Assembly (NCBI GenBank): GCA_036365455.1
Contig: JAWQUS010000007.1
Span: 23,266,001 to 23,330,000 of the forward strand
Source: Macrosoma leucophasiata
Lineage: Eukaryota; Arthropoda; Insecta; Lepidoptera; Hedylidae
Length of the DNA stretch: 64,000 nt
Direction: 5' to 3'
Shown: positions 51,672 through 62,335 of the stretch, in pieces
Layout of the letters: each line of letters begins with the position of its first letter
How positions within the stretch are numbered: the stretch's first letter is position 1
Notes under the pieces: generated by a model
The model's input: the letters and a program-made list of their open reading frames with translations, nothing else
The model's database searches: none
Told to the model about the DNA's origin: nothing
Translations under genes and position numbers: made by a program

Positions 51672-52129
51672 AAGGCAGTAAAGTTCTTACTATCTTCCTT
51701 CCTAAGTAGACAAATACCTTATAACAATCTCAATCTCTGAACCAATACCAAAAGCGTACATAGCACGCAAATATACAGATTTAGCAACAAATTACGGTAC
51801 AATACTAGCTTTTTCTATCGACGAATGATTTTAAACTTTATTTTTTAGCAGCAAAGTTGTATTTCGATTGATACAAAATTCCTCGCCTGTTGCGCCGGAT
51901 ATTACCGCTTTCTATCGCTGCCAGCGCTCTCTGGCGGGAATCACCTTACAATTCGCCAAATTACCTAGTTGTTTATCTAATTAAATACTTTTGTACCGAT
52001 TTTAGGTTAGGAATGTTTTTTTCGAATATCCATAGATTAAATAAGCGTTAGACATGATTTTTTGTTCGTTGTTCTGTGGTATTACTGGATTGAAGGAATG
52101 TGGATTCTAAATATTTATCCTATACCAGC
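51672..52129. other. No gene seen
   Basis: TATCGCTGCCAGCGCTCTCTGGCGGG at 51914-51939 is a GC-rich, partly palindromic patch. No coding frame. Confidence 0.35.
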
Positions 52130-52385
52130 TGAGCCGGCAAACTTCGTATCGCCTCAGAATGAAATAATGTGTCAAAGGTTTGATAGATACGGACTATTTG
52201 TATGGGAAAATGAAATGTGGTTTTTACTATTTCCCTTCAATTTCTTCATATTTTCTTACTTTTTAAACCTTCCCTGGACTTCCAAAAATAATTCAAAACC
52301 AAAATTAGCCAAATCGGTCCAGCCGTTCTCAAGTTTTAGCGAGACTAACAAACAGCAATCGATTTTTATATTCATAGATACTCTA
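52130..52385 (-). mobile_element. Helitron-like element, second subfamily (inverted)
   Basis: Begins CAGCTGAGCCGGCAAACTTC and runs to AACAGCAATCGATTTTTATA; the reverse complement of 44386-44640 over its whole length. The 123-codon frame across it is not a gene. Confidence 0.65.
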
Positions 52386-52699
52386 TGGAAACAGACTCCT
52401 AAACCTCAAGCTGATAAGAAGCTCAGAAATTAGAATACCATTACTTACCACCTTAGGCTGACTTGTGGGTAAATTAAATCCAAGTCAAAAGAAAAAGTCC
52501 ATTAAAAAAAAACCATCCGAAGTTTTCTTACCTACCTACTACATATTGCCAAGTGATGAATGTAGGTATCACTAGTCTCTTATTCTTAACAGGTCGATAA
52601 ATTGCTCAAGCCGATGAAACGAAGTCTTTAAAAATATTATACAGTGTTGTGTACATAATATATGTAGTGTCGTGTATCTTTTGTATATTTATTTATCTA

Positions 52700-52985
52700 A
52701 ACTAGCTGTGCCCGCGACTTCGTCCACGTGAGAAAAAATATGATTGTTCAGTATCTACCCGGACAAAGTCGTAGGCGCATCTAGTACAAAAGTAGCCTTA
52801 GTTACTCCTTATCACATCAGCTATCTGTCAGTGATAGTCCCGTCAAAATCGGTCCAGCCGTTCCCAAGATTAGCCCCGCCAACAAACAGACAGACAGACA
52901 AAATTGTAAAAAATGTTGTTTCGGTATACATACCGTGTATATATACATATGCATTAAGTAAAAATCAGTTATTTTAATATTGCAA
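52700..52985 (-). mobile_element. Helitron-like element, first subfamily (inverted)
   Basis: AACTAGCTGTGCCCGCGACT is the inverted CTAG end with its hairpin. The body includes AAAATCGGTCCAGCCGTTCC and a run of CAGACAGACAGACA. Confidence 0.6.
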
Positions 52986-53775
52986 ACAGACACTCCAATT
53001 TTATTTATTTGTATAGATAATAAAGTATCTAAAAATTACCCAAATCTTCCTTACACATATACCACAGATGCCAGACGACCTAGGGCCAAGGATATATGAA
53101 AACGCCACCATATTTCAAATTCATTAACACAACAACAGTAATTAAGGGACCCTCCTCAAAAATGATACATTATGAAAATTTTCCACGTTATCAACAGCCT
53201 TATCGTACGCCAGCAGGCGCACCTTGGGTGATAGCATCTTTTTAATTAATTTTCCACCACCGCACCGCCAGTAAAAATGTCTTTTACCCCTGTCACCGCG
53301 CCTGTGTCACTGAAATTAATAAACCGTACATACATTAGTAGGTAATGCATGCTCATCGTTATGCTGCATGAAATATTTCCAGTAGGTATATTTGTTTTTT
53401 TTTATATGATGAAGGTGACTAACAAATCAAATTCAAATTCAAATTTGAGCTATCTGTCAGTGATAGTCCCGTCAAAATCGGTCCAGCCGTTCCCAAGATT
53501 AGCCCCGCCAACAAACAGACAGACAAAAATTGTAAAAAATGTTGTTTCGGTATATGTACCGTGTATATATACATATGCATTGAGTAAAAAGCGGTTCTTT
53601 TAATACCAGTAAAAATGTCCCGCACCGCCAGTAAAAATGTCTCTTACCCCTGTCACCGCGCCTGTGTCACTGAAATTAATAAACCGTACATACATTAGTA
53701 GCTAATGCATGCTCATCGTTATGCTGCATGAAATATTTCAAGTAGGTATTTTTTTTTTTTTATATGATGAAGGTG
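52818..53775 (+). repeat. Compound local duplication (A-x-B, A'-B')
   Basis: Block A 52818-52978 recurs as 53449-53610 and block B 53268-53420 as 53624-53775, in the same order. About 290 bases separate A from B but only about 14 separate A' from B'. B carries a SINE-A 3' end that is also in B'. Confidence 0.85.
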
Positions 53776-53785
53776 GCTAACAAGC
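53748..53785 (-). mobile_element. SINE-A, older subfamily (left part of split copy)
   Basis: Poly(T) then ATATGATGAAGGTGGCTAAC and AAGCAT. The copy resumes at 54056; AAGCAT is present on both sides of the inserted copy. Confidence 0.82.
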
Positions 53786-54055
53786 ATATAGTTATTGGAG
53801 CTCGCGGGCGTAGGCACCACCGCATTACCTAAGATACTTGACGCTAAATGATAAGGTTCAGCACTATCGTGTTCTGGTCAGGTGGTAATGTACGGCCCTA
53901 TAATTTCCGGCACAGAGGCATAACACCTTAGGCCTCAGGAGTGGTAACGCATCTCCACTTTGACCTTGATCTTTGTGTGGATGTCTATAGGCTGCAGTCA
54001 TCACTTAACATCAATGTGAACTGCATGATTGTTTGCCACATCCATTACATAAAAA
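53786..54055 (+). mobile_element. SINE-A inserted into SINE-A (5'-truncated)
   Basis: TTGGAGCTCGCGGGCGTAGG to CATCCATTACATAAAAA; lacks the first 15-20 bases of the family. Confidence 0.88.
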
Positions 54056-54316
54056 AGCATGCAGTTCACATTGATATTATGTGATGTATGCAGCCTATAG
54101 ACACCAACACAAAGACCACATGTCGAAATGCAGTTGCGTGGCCACCAATGAGACCTTAGATATTATGTCTCTGTGATAGTTATTATGGGGCCATACATTA
54201 CCATCTAACCGGAACACGATAGTGCTGAACACTACCATTTAGCGGCAGTTAAATTAGGTAATGCGTTAGTGCATACGCCCTCGAGCTCCTACACTAGAAC
54301 TCTACCACCAGTAAAA
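54056..54316 (-). mobile_element. SINE-A, older subfamily (right part of split copy)
   Basis: AAGCATGCAGTTCACATTG through GAACTCTACCACCAGTAAAA, with the older-subfamily CTCTGTGATAGTTATTATGG. Confidence 0.88.
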
Positions 54317-54606
54317 AGTGATGGGCCTTGATAGTGGTTTGAAGCGAATACCAACTTCGAGTTTTCGGTAAAAATGAAAAAATCGGCCGAATTCCGCAGA
54401 AACTTCAGTTTTCCAACGTTTTCTGGAAAATAACTTGATGTGACTTACTTCAGTTATCGTTAAGAAATGAATTTTCATTTCGGCCGAACTCCGGAGTTCG
54501 GTTTAAGCTTCTAAAGCTTTTAGATTCGGTTTTACTGAATTCAACATCTTAAACTCATCACTATTACATATATTGTTCAATGTACTAGGGTTAGCATGAA
54601 AGTAAG

Positions 54607-55017
54607 TTGAACGCGGTCGAGATGAGATCTTTGCGCAAGATCTGCGGTGTATCACTCACCGATCGCGTTCGTAATGAAGATGTAAGAAAGAGACTTTGTG
54701 TGAATGATAGTATCGGTGTAAAAATGAAAAAAGGCATGCTCCGATGGTTCGGGCATATAGAAAGAATGTCGAATGAGCGAATGACTAAACAGATATACAA
54801 TGCGAATGTGGATGGTTGCAGAGGCCCAGGAAGACCAAGGCTGACCTACCATGACCAAATAGGTCGAGTTCTGTCTGATGGTGGTGTCAAAAGTCTTAGG
54901 AATCGGCGTGCATGTATGAAGAGAATGATGAAAGTAGACGAGGCACGAGAGGTTTGTCAGAACCGGGATGTCTGGCGCTCTACACTCTCTGCCTACCCCG
55001 TTAGGGACCTGGCGTGA
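54607..55017 (+). pseudogene. LINE R, longest C-terminal fragment
   Basis: Open 136-codon frame: NAVEMRSLRKICGVSLTDRV, RKRLCVNDSIGVKMKKGMLR, WFGHIERMSNERMTKQIY, RGPGRPRLTYHDQIG, NRRACMKRMMKVDEAREV, WRSTLSAYPVRDLA then TGA. The WFGH-ERM and GRGRPR motifs are characteristic of the region after RT in RTE-like LINEs of insects. RT itself is missing (5' truncation). The GAAGATACATACATACA tail is shared with 41.1, 50.2 and 61.3 kb. Confidence 0.85.
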
Positions 55018-55267
55018 AGATACATACATACAACGTCTTAAATTAGGTTGCGGCTCGGAGTCACTCATAAAAAAGTGTAACGCCCGGTAACGTAACGAAG
55101 AGTCACCGAACGAGAGAGAGGCCTGCCGGACCGGCGAATGCCTTTCTACCGAGAAAAAGACGTTGTCACGTAAAATCTTCGCCCGTAAAACTTTACAGGC
55201 AACCAGTTTTTTTTTTTGTTAAAATATTCGAGCAAGAAATTATAAAATTATAGATGTTTTACAATTT

Positions 55268-55412
55268 TAGTGGTAACAGAGCTCCAGTGACGGAACACGA
55301 GGGCGTAGGGACCACCTCAGTACCTAATTTACTTGCCGCTAAGTGGTAGCTGTTCAGCACTATCGCTTTTTGGTTAGCTGGACATCTTAATGCCCTTACA
55401 ATCTACGCCTGT
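55268..55412 (+). mobile_element. SINE-A, 5' half, diverged
   Basis: AGTGGTAACAGAGCTCCAGT, GCCGCTAAGTGGTAG and TGTTCAGCACTATCGC. The 3' half is missing. Confidence 0.7.
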
Positions 55413-55529
55413 GTGCACTTTTATCCGCAGATATGAAAAGATAGCAAAATTTATTAAAGTTGTACATTGTAAAAAGAGAACAAAACAACTTCTATTTCGC
55501 CTTAATGAACAGAAAATACCCCGTTTTAG

Positions 55530-56165
55530 GTGTTCCGTAGTAAACAAGGAACCCTGTTAGTTTTGCCATGTCCGTCTGTCTGTTTGTCTGTCTGTCCGTC
55601 CGCGGCTTGGCGCAAAAACTATTGATACTAGAGACTTGAAATTTGGCACAAGTATACACCTTAATCACGTCGACAAAGTAATAGAAAAAAAACGTGAAAA
55701 AAAAATGTATTTTTGAGTTTACCCTACATGTAACGCGTACACGTATTTTTATTTTTTTCGTTTCCTATATAGTGAAAGATATTGATAGATAGGTCTTTCA
55801 AAAATGTTAGGGGTGTGCTAATATCGTTTTACGATTTAGTTAACTGTTCGTGACTTATTAATCTTTAAAGTGCCAATTTTCGTTAGAATCAAGTGTGTTC
55901 TCTCTACCAACTAAGCGGTTGTTGTTAGAAATTCAAACGTTACGGCAATAGTAGCTACATACTCGTATAACGAAATGAAAAGGAAAACTATCACAAGTTG
56001 ACATCACAAGTTTGCGAGTAATAGTCGACCAAATGTAATACTCGAAATTTTTGAACAACTCCACAGAAAATATTTATTTATTTTTTTCATTGCATTAATC
56101 AAACCTAAAAACTACGGAACCCTACACTGCGCGTGACCCGATACGCACTTGACTGGTTTTTAGTA
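55530..56165 (-). mobile_element. Repeat E, longer copy
   Basis: TTCCGTAGTAAACAAGGAAC at the left; GAAATTTGGCACAAGTATAC, TTAGTTAACTGTTCGTGACT inside; ACTACGGAACCCTACACTGC and ATACGCACTTGACTGG at the right. Homologous to 23880-24295 with an additional about 200 bases (55880-56095). Confidence 0.72.
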
Positions 56166-56531
56166 TATTAATGAGTGAAGGCGTCAGGAAGTGACAACTA
56201 GAGGGCGTCTAGTGGAAGCGATTTTTTTCGCTATTATAGTGCTACCAATAAACTTGTTTTACTTTTTTACTTTCACCAACAATAAAACAATCAAAATTCA
56301 CATAGGTATTTCATACTTGCGTCGTACATGTAATACAATGTGAAATGGCTGATAAAGATTTTGCAGAACTAACACGAAAGAAAGTCATTTGCGATAATTT
56401 CTTTATATTTCAACAAGTAACCTTTGTAATGAAGGTGATGTAACGTTACGATAACTATGTATTTGAAACACTAGTTTCTAGTCCTTACTTTTCTTTGCGT
56501 ATTCTTACGTCTTCAGCTTTCTTCTTGTGTT
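56166..56531. other. No gene seen
   Basis: AACTAGAGGGCGTCTAGTGG at 56199-56218 is a short palindromic GC-rich motif; otherwise AT-rich. Confidence 0.35.
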
Positions 56532-56731
56532 TTTGTGTAGACGTCTATAGGCTGCAGTCATCACATAATATTAATGTGAGCTACATGCTTCTTTGCCACC
56601 TTCCTACCATAAAATATCTTTACCATTCGCCCTGGCACAATCATGACAAGTGGCTAATAATGTGAACTATCTATCTATCACTTAACATCAATGTGAACTG
56701 CATGCTTGTTAGCCACCTTAATTACATAAAA
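56532..56731 (+). mobile_element. Two SINE-A 3' ends in tandem
   Basis: TCTATAGGCTGCAGTCATCA ... ACCATAAAAT (to 56612) and CACTTAACATCAATGTGAAC ... TTACATAAAA (56675-56731). Either two truncated insertions or a duplicated 3' end. Confidence 0.7.
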
Positions 56732-56929
56732 ACACGTAGGTTTTGGACTTGCGTGCAAAGTTCAGCTATGCAAACTAGTATTTGATATTACGTTAACTTT
56801 GTGATCATTACACACTTCTTTGTCTCATCACTCTCTTCCACGCCCATTTTAAAGATTCACAACCCCATATTACCCTATATTTGGAGAGTTTCTATTCCAT
56901 CTCTACGAAAGAGGTCAGTCTTGGTCTTC

Positions 56930-57135
56930 TTGGGCTTCAGAAACTCATTTATTTATTCATTTAGGGTGACAGGCACCTCTTATGACACGTCAAAAACAAA
57001 CAAAATAAATTAAAGCGAATAACAATTGATATACATGTCAAACAAGATAAAAAATATATGTAAAGTCAAGAATATCACTAAGATAAAACTAAATGTCATA
57101 AACTAATGTAAAAAGTATATCAGTAGAATGTCTCT
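56930..57135 (-). mobile_element. LINE 3' UTR fragment
   Basis: Inverted homologue of 26400-26695: AGAAACTCATTTATTTATTC, GGTGACAGGCACCTCTTATG, TACATGTCAAACAAGATAAA. Confidence 0.65.
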
Positions 57136-57282
57136 TTTCCCCTTTACAAACTTATAACAAAGAGTTTATAGCTTCTGCAATTACATTCTGCATTAGTTTT
57201 TAAATTCCAATGTAATGCCTCATAATATCTATCAACGACAATATGTAAATTAATGTAAATAACAACTTAGGCCCAGAATATG

Positions 57283-57450
57283 TAATAATGCGTGGCAACG
57301 ATTCTACATTTTAACATCTGGTGTTTGTTTTGATCTGCTGCACTCAGGCTAAAGGTTATTCCTTTAGACTGAGAATCTGCAGTATTCACTTACCATTCAT
57401 GTGAACTCAACAATTCAAATTTGTTTACCATCATCATTACCTAAAAAATA
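57283..57450 (+). mobile_element. SINE-A, highly diverged 3' half
   Basis: ATAATGCGTGGCAACG, TCTGCAGTATTCACTTACC, TTGTTTACCATCATCATTAC then AAAAAA. Contains an insertion of about 40 bases. Confidence 0.5.
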
Positions 57451-57837
57451 AGGTAATTAAGTGCCATCACCGGAGGACACATGAGGCTCTTTCCTTCCCC
57501 ACAACTTCAGGATACGCGTAAATTAAAGATAAAGTAAAGTAACATTACCATGCGATATTCCAACTGATAATACAACCATTAAATGTAACAGCAAATATAT
57601 CGATGTCTACGTTATCCGAGGGTTCATTATCATTAATTTAAGGTCAATTATCCGAAACAAGGGTATGTTATCTATTGAAGGAAGTGTGTGTGACCTCGAC
57701 AAGTGTCATGCAGGCTGCGTGAGATATATCATTTGCTAATTATTTCCGTGCGTTAGGCCCTTGATTTTATGTTCTTGCAATTGCAATGCGTTAAACTTGT
57801 ACATGTAACATGTATCGAGACGTGGAAATCATTCGAT
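57451..57837. other. No gene seen
   Basis: No ORF or recognised repeat. Confidence 0.35.
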
Positions 57838-58080
57838 AGAACGACTGGTCGTACAAGGAAAAGTGGAGGGAACCCGATCACGCGGCAGATCATCTATGCG
57901 CTGGACTGACCAAGTGAAATCCGCAGGAAACTGTGTGTCAGACTGCGCTAGACAGTTTACAAACCGAGGAAGATGGCGGGAGATCGTGAAGAGAGCCGTG
58001 TCTGCCTCCAATACCAACCCGGCCTCAACGTGACCACGACCACTCTGACAAGAGTGACACGAAAGAGAAGAGAAGAAGAA
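57838..58080 (+). pseudogene. RTE-like LINE, C-terminal end (distinct family)
   Basis: Plus-strand frame 57838-58032: GKVEGTRSRGRSSMRWTDQV, SAGNCVSDCARQFTNRGRWR, EIVKRAVSASNTNPAST then TGA. The RG-R-RWTDQV and RxxWRxIV wording is that of RTE-type LINE C-termini. The tail is purine-rich (AGAGAAGAGAAGAAGAAAC). 5'-truncated. Confidence 0.7.
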
Positions 58081-58119
58081 ACTTGTACACAACGTAGGGT
58101 TCTAACAACTAGACGATCA

Positions 58120-58258
58120 CGGCCACGGCTGGCGTCGGGACGTGATGACCCCACCGCCCACTAGCGGAAGAATTGTCTTCTACTGGAAGAGAATTCTGCC
58201 GCTAGTGCAGTCAGTCCACCGAACAACGGCGGTCAAACCATTCCAATAGGGCGGTAGT
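58120..58258 (+). repeat. Dispersed repeat C, copy 3
   Basis: GGCGTCGGGACGTGATGACC, CCGCCCACTAGCGGAAGAAT facing TCTGCCGCTAGTG, GTCAGTCCACCGAACAACGG and GGTCAAACCATTCCAATAGG. The inverted CACTAGCGGAAGAAT/ATTCTGCCGCTAGTG pair could form a hairpin. Confidence 0.7.
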
Positions 58259-58397
58259 AACGTATGTTACCTAAATTTTTGCTCATCTCTCCTTTGTCTT
58301 TTTCTATCCAGTACATTTGACAATGCAACTGACAAAGACAAAGCATTCTATGGCTAAAACGTATCTAATGTACGTTTATGAATAAGAGGGTAAGAAT
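58259..58397. mobile_element. M1 MITE, copy 3 (one end lost)
   Basis: Reverse-oriented to the first copy. The right end TACGTTTATGAATAAGAGGG is intact; the left end stops at AACGTATGTTACC where it meets repeat C. Confidence 0.72.
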
Positions 58398-58529
58398 TTA
58401 TTTTATCTATTTAACTAAGTACCAGATCGACGAGCAGTGGACACATCCTAAAATCATTTGGTAAAAGCATTGTGTACTTACATTATCCAACAAGAAATAT
58501 GGCATATCAACTTTAGGAAGGAGATTTCG

Positions 58530-58680
58530 CCTTATTTCGGGCTTATAGAGCGTTATCTCATTCGCACCTTTCCGAAATGACGTGTGTCGACCATTCGATC
58601 AAGTTTTGACCAATACCGGACTATTAGTGCTTACGTAGGCAGTGTACAGCAGAGATAACGCTCTACGAATTCGAAACCAG
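58530..58680. mobile_element. M4 MITE, copy 3 (best preserved)
   Basis: TAGAGCGTTATCTC at 58546-58559 and GAGATAACGCTCTA at 58652-58665 are exact inverted repeats. The interior matches 46291-46445. Confidence 0.75.
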
Positions 58681-58970
58681 CCGATTGTCTCTTACGTACC
58701 GTAAGCTCGATATGAATTATTCTTGATTCTGCTATTTAGGTATTGAATAGTATGTAGATAGTTTAGTTTAGTATGCTCAGTCAACGATAGAGATATAAAG
58801 CACCCCCTATCCTTATTCTTAACCGGGTTTAGTTAGGTTACACCCATGTTAATGACCAAAGTTATAAATCAATAAGTGTATTGTTACGAAGCTAGTACCC
58901 GCAAGGGTTTATTTGCTATCGTTATTTGTACCATAGGCTCAGAACAACAGTAATAAGAGTCCTCGAGAGG
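58681..58970. other. No feature seen
   Basis: No repeat or ORF. Confidence 0.3.
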
Positions 58971-59283
58971 TGACTGCCTCGTTGGCCCAGTGGTCGCAAT
59001 CAAGATGGTGAAGCCTGAGGTCCTGCGTTCGATCCCCAGGTCGGGAAAATCTGTAATTGTGTTTTTTCTGTGAGGAAATTCCCAGTAGTTGCCCGGAGTC
59101 TGGTCGTGCCTCGGAGAGCACGTAAAGCCGTCGGTCCTGCGCCCGATCTCTTTCCGGACGTGTCGGATTACCTGCCTATCGGGCTATGAGAGTGAGAGAA
59201 TAGAGAGTGCACCTGTGTTTGCGCATACACTTGTACACTATAATATCTCCCGTGCAGTTGGCTAGTCTCTAGACTGGAGGACA
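58971..59283 (+). mobile_element. SINE-B (tRNA-headed), full-length copy
   Basis: TGGCCCAGTGGTCGCAATC (A-box region), CGTTCGATCCC at 59026-59036 (B box), central block CGGAGAGCACGTAAAGCC at 59111-59128, 3' end TAGTCTCTAGACTGGAGGAC followed by an ATTATTATT tail. Defines the family. Confidence 0.9.
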
Positions 59284-59539
59284 TTATTATTATAATAATA
59301 AGAGTCCTGAACAAAGAAAATTTAAACTTCACTCGTATTTAAGCTGGATATTAACTTGTTTTGCATATTGAGATATTACTGTACAGTCCCGCGAGTGCTG
59401 AGCGACCAGAGCCCCCACTCTTGCCGCCTGTGGCTCATATCCCCTTTTAATCTTACGATATGCAGAGGATACCTCAGTCCTATTCTATAGGCCTGAAACT
59501 GCAGGGTCTACTGTAATTTAACCTACCCCAAGCACAGCT

Positions 59540-59806
59540 TTTTTTATGTAATGGAAGTGGCAAACAAGCATGCAGTTCACATTGATGTTAAGTGATGACT
59601 GCAGCCTATAGACACTTACACAAAGGCCAAGGTCAAAATGCAGATGCGTTACCACTCCTGAGGCCTAAGGTATTATGCCTCTATGCCAGAAATTACAAAG
59701 CCATACATTACCACCTGACCAGAATACGATAGTGTTGAACACTACCATTTAGCGGCAAGTATATAAGGTTATGCGGTGGCCGGTGCGGTAGTGAGATCTA
59801 CCACCA
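59540..59806 (-). mobile_element. SINE-A, minus copy
   Basis: Poly(T), ATGTAATGGAAGTGGCAAAC through GCAAGTATATAAGG. The 5' head is rearranged (GTGGCCGGTGCGGTAGTGAG) before CTACCACCAG. Confidence 0.86.
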
Positions 59807-60109
59807 GCTTCTGTATCCATCATTGACACTCATTATATTAGCCACTTAAGCGTCAACAATGGACGGAATTCCATGGACTAACCCAGGTCCATCACCTCCA
59901 AGTAACATAGATAAAAAAATAATTAGGTTTTTTTGTTTATAATTGTTTTACGGCCACGGATTCAAGTCCTTAACAGTCAATCTTCAGTAATTTTTATCTT
60001 CATTTCTTATGATATTGAATATCCACATGGAAGATGACGATGATTGGATGCTTCCATGTGGAATATGATGAGAAGGCTCCAGTAAAGTGATGGGGACTTT
60101 ACTAGGAGA
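59807..60109. other. No feature seen
   Basis: CATGGAAGATGACG/CTTCCATGTGGAATATGATG near 60025-60070 gives a short inverted pair; otherwise nothing. Confidence 0.3.
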
Positions 60110-60330
60110 TTTTGCGAAGTTTTGGAGGCAACATGAAAAATCACTTTTCACTTCATAATATCACTTTCCTACACTCGTGAACGTTATCGAATGTTTTATG
60201 ATAAAAATCCCACCATTTTTACACATAAAAACGCGACTAGCCACAAAATTCGAAAATAATATCACGCAGCGATATAGCTCTTTCCCGCGTTCCCGCCAAA
60301 ACCTCCAAAATATGCATTCTTGTAGTACAA
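60110..60330 (+). repeat. Dispersed repeat Z, copy 2
   Basis: CGAAGTTTTGGAGGCAACAT, CACTTTCCTACACTCGTGAA and TTCCCGCCAAAACCTCCAAA correspond to 47805-48075. Confidence 0.5.
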
Positions 60331-60621
60331 AACCAAACTAATAATTGAACTTTCCAAATCCTTCTAGAACAGTAAATCAGATATCGATGTGCATATCCCA
60401 AAAGCATTTGATAAATGCTCGCGTATGTAATGAGTAGTGCGGGAGTGTGCGCGGCCGCCGATAAGGATGTATTAGCACATTCCGCCCGAGTGCCACTGTA
60501 TTTATTCTTATCCGGAGTAAGTCAGGTTACACCCCTAGTGATGTGCGTTGGATGTCGATACTTTTGATTCTAGAAGTGGGTTTTTATTTTGAAAATTCTA
60601 TTCTATGTAATTTTACGACAC

Positions 60622-60735
60622 GTAACTAACTACACGCCTATATTCCCGAAGCGATAGACAAGGTAAACACATGCATTTATGCAAGCACCCACGGTTCGTC
60701 AATAACATTTTTTCATGTACCTAATAAGCGATTGA
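60622..60735 (-). repeat. SINE-T, diverged 3' part
   Basis: ATTCCCGAAGCGATAGACAA and CAAGCACCCACGGTTCGTCA match the 3' third of SINE-T. Confidence 0.55.
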
Positions 60736-61180
60736 CATTCCGGCCACACTGGATTTTACGAGAAACCATATATATAGTTAAATTAATTATTATTATGGTC
60801 GTAATATTCATAGACTGTTAGAATGAAATATTAAAAAAAATATGCTTATCTCCCTAACCTTTTTTGGTTTCCAAAATGTACGATACGATAGATTACATTT
60901 TTCGTACGTATCTAGCCGTAACGCGAATCAGCCTGGAAAATCGGTAATTATATTTATATATTAACAATACATATTTAAAATGATTAAATCCAAGGTGTAG
61001 TTGTGTTTACCAGTAAAAAGTCAATTGTACCTAATTATTTTTATGTACTTATAAAAAATTAACTTTACGTATGAATCTAGGCAATAGATCGATTTGAAAT
61101 GTTTACCCAATACTACAAAGAAGTGGTTCGGTATCGATAGTAAATGGAACCATTTTATGATATGATCAAACCCTCTGGGT
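60736..61180. other. AT-rich DNA, no gene seen
   Basis: No ORF or recognised repeat. Confidence 0.35.
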
Positions 61181-61275
61181 AGATGAGGCACGAGAGGTGT
61201 ATCAGGACCGGGATATCTGGCGCTTTACACTCCCTGCCTACCCCGTTAGGGACCTGGCGTGAAGATACATACATC
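61181..61275 (+). mobile_element. LINE R, shortest 3' fragment
   Basis: ATGAGGCACGAGAGGTGTAT through GACCTGGCGTGAAGATACAT; only the last 27 codons and tail. Confidence 0.85.
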
Positions 61276-61600
61276 AAACCCGCACCATGATGTGGCCAAC
61301 GAACAGTCAATATTTTAATATTATTGAAATGTGACCAATTCATGATATGGGCAAATTTACGATATTGCTGCGATACATACACACACGTCGTAATTTTATG
61401 TAGGTATCTAGGTATTTTATGTATACTTTATTCGTATATAAAACATCACTTATCATCAATATATTACACATAAATAATATCAAAACATATTTATTTTAAA
61501 AGTAACAAATGTTTATCGACAATCATATTCGCTTCCCTCGAGCCGAGAGAAGGGGGTGAAGCGACGCTTGGCGCGGCAAGATAGTGCGATAACATCGGCG

Positions 61601-61661
61601 GGTGGCAGCCCTGATAGCGCGAATAATAATAATTTTATTATCGCCATCTAGGGTTGCCACC
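61601..61661. repeat. Imperfect palindrome
   Basis: GGTGGCAGCCCTGATAGCG (61601-61619) faces CGCCATCTAGGGTTGCCACC (61642-61661). The loop, AATAATAATAATTTTATTAT, is itself near-palindromic. Confidence 0.8.
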
Positions 61662-62250
61662 GACTTGTTTTGTAAACGACGTTTTGATGGATTATTCACT
61701 TTATTCATGTCATATTTGATTTTTGGTGATCAATTTTCAATTTATTATTTCCATGTGTTCAACACTCAAATAGAACAATCTATATGAGTGTTGAAAATAT
61801 GAAAATACAAAAGTTTGAAATAGAACTGGAAATTGGAATGGCGTCAAGAGGCCAGTATTTTAGAGTTAGCAATGGTCAATACTTTGAATAATATTTGCTA
61901 GTCAATTTTACTGATAGTATTTTAAATTATCAGAATTAATTTAAGTTGTACACAGTTTTTAATTTAGCAGCAATTATTTTCTAAACTGCTTTTAAAACAC
62001 CAGCATAGTTACTTTTTATATGATAACAATCACCCTTAATCAAACCTTATCACATTATTATAATCTCTTTACAACACAGATTACGAAGAAACATCACCCA
62101 TTAAGGATCTTTGAGCACTTCTAACAAAGATTATAATTCCATATAATCCAAATTCCGCAACATAAAAAACCAAAGCTAGAACAAACATCGATCACGATAT
62201 AACATTTTAAGAGCCACACATTGGATGACCGTCAAAAATCCAGCATCCGG

Positions 62251-62335
62251 CTTCACCCCCTCCCCTCTCCCTGGGGTGAAGAGGGAGCGGCCTTATCTCG
62301 AAGTCGCAGATTGAATACATTTCATGTGCGACTTC
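62251..62335. repeat. Two adjacent hairpins
   Basis: CTTCACCCC (62251-62259) pairs with GGGGTGAAG (62273-62281). GAAGTCGCA (62300-62308) pairs with TGCGACTTC (62327-62335). Both arms are exact 9-mers. Confidence 0.75.

Noticed and set aside
52062..52433. 123-codon open frame
   Set aside because: Spans a Helitron-like element whose homologue at 44386-44640 has the frame broken.
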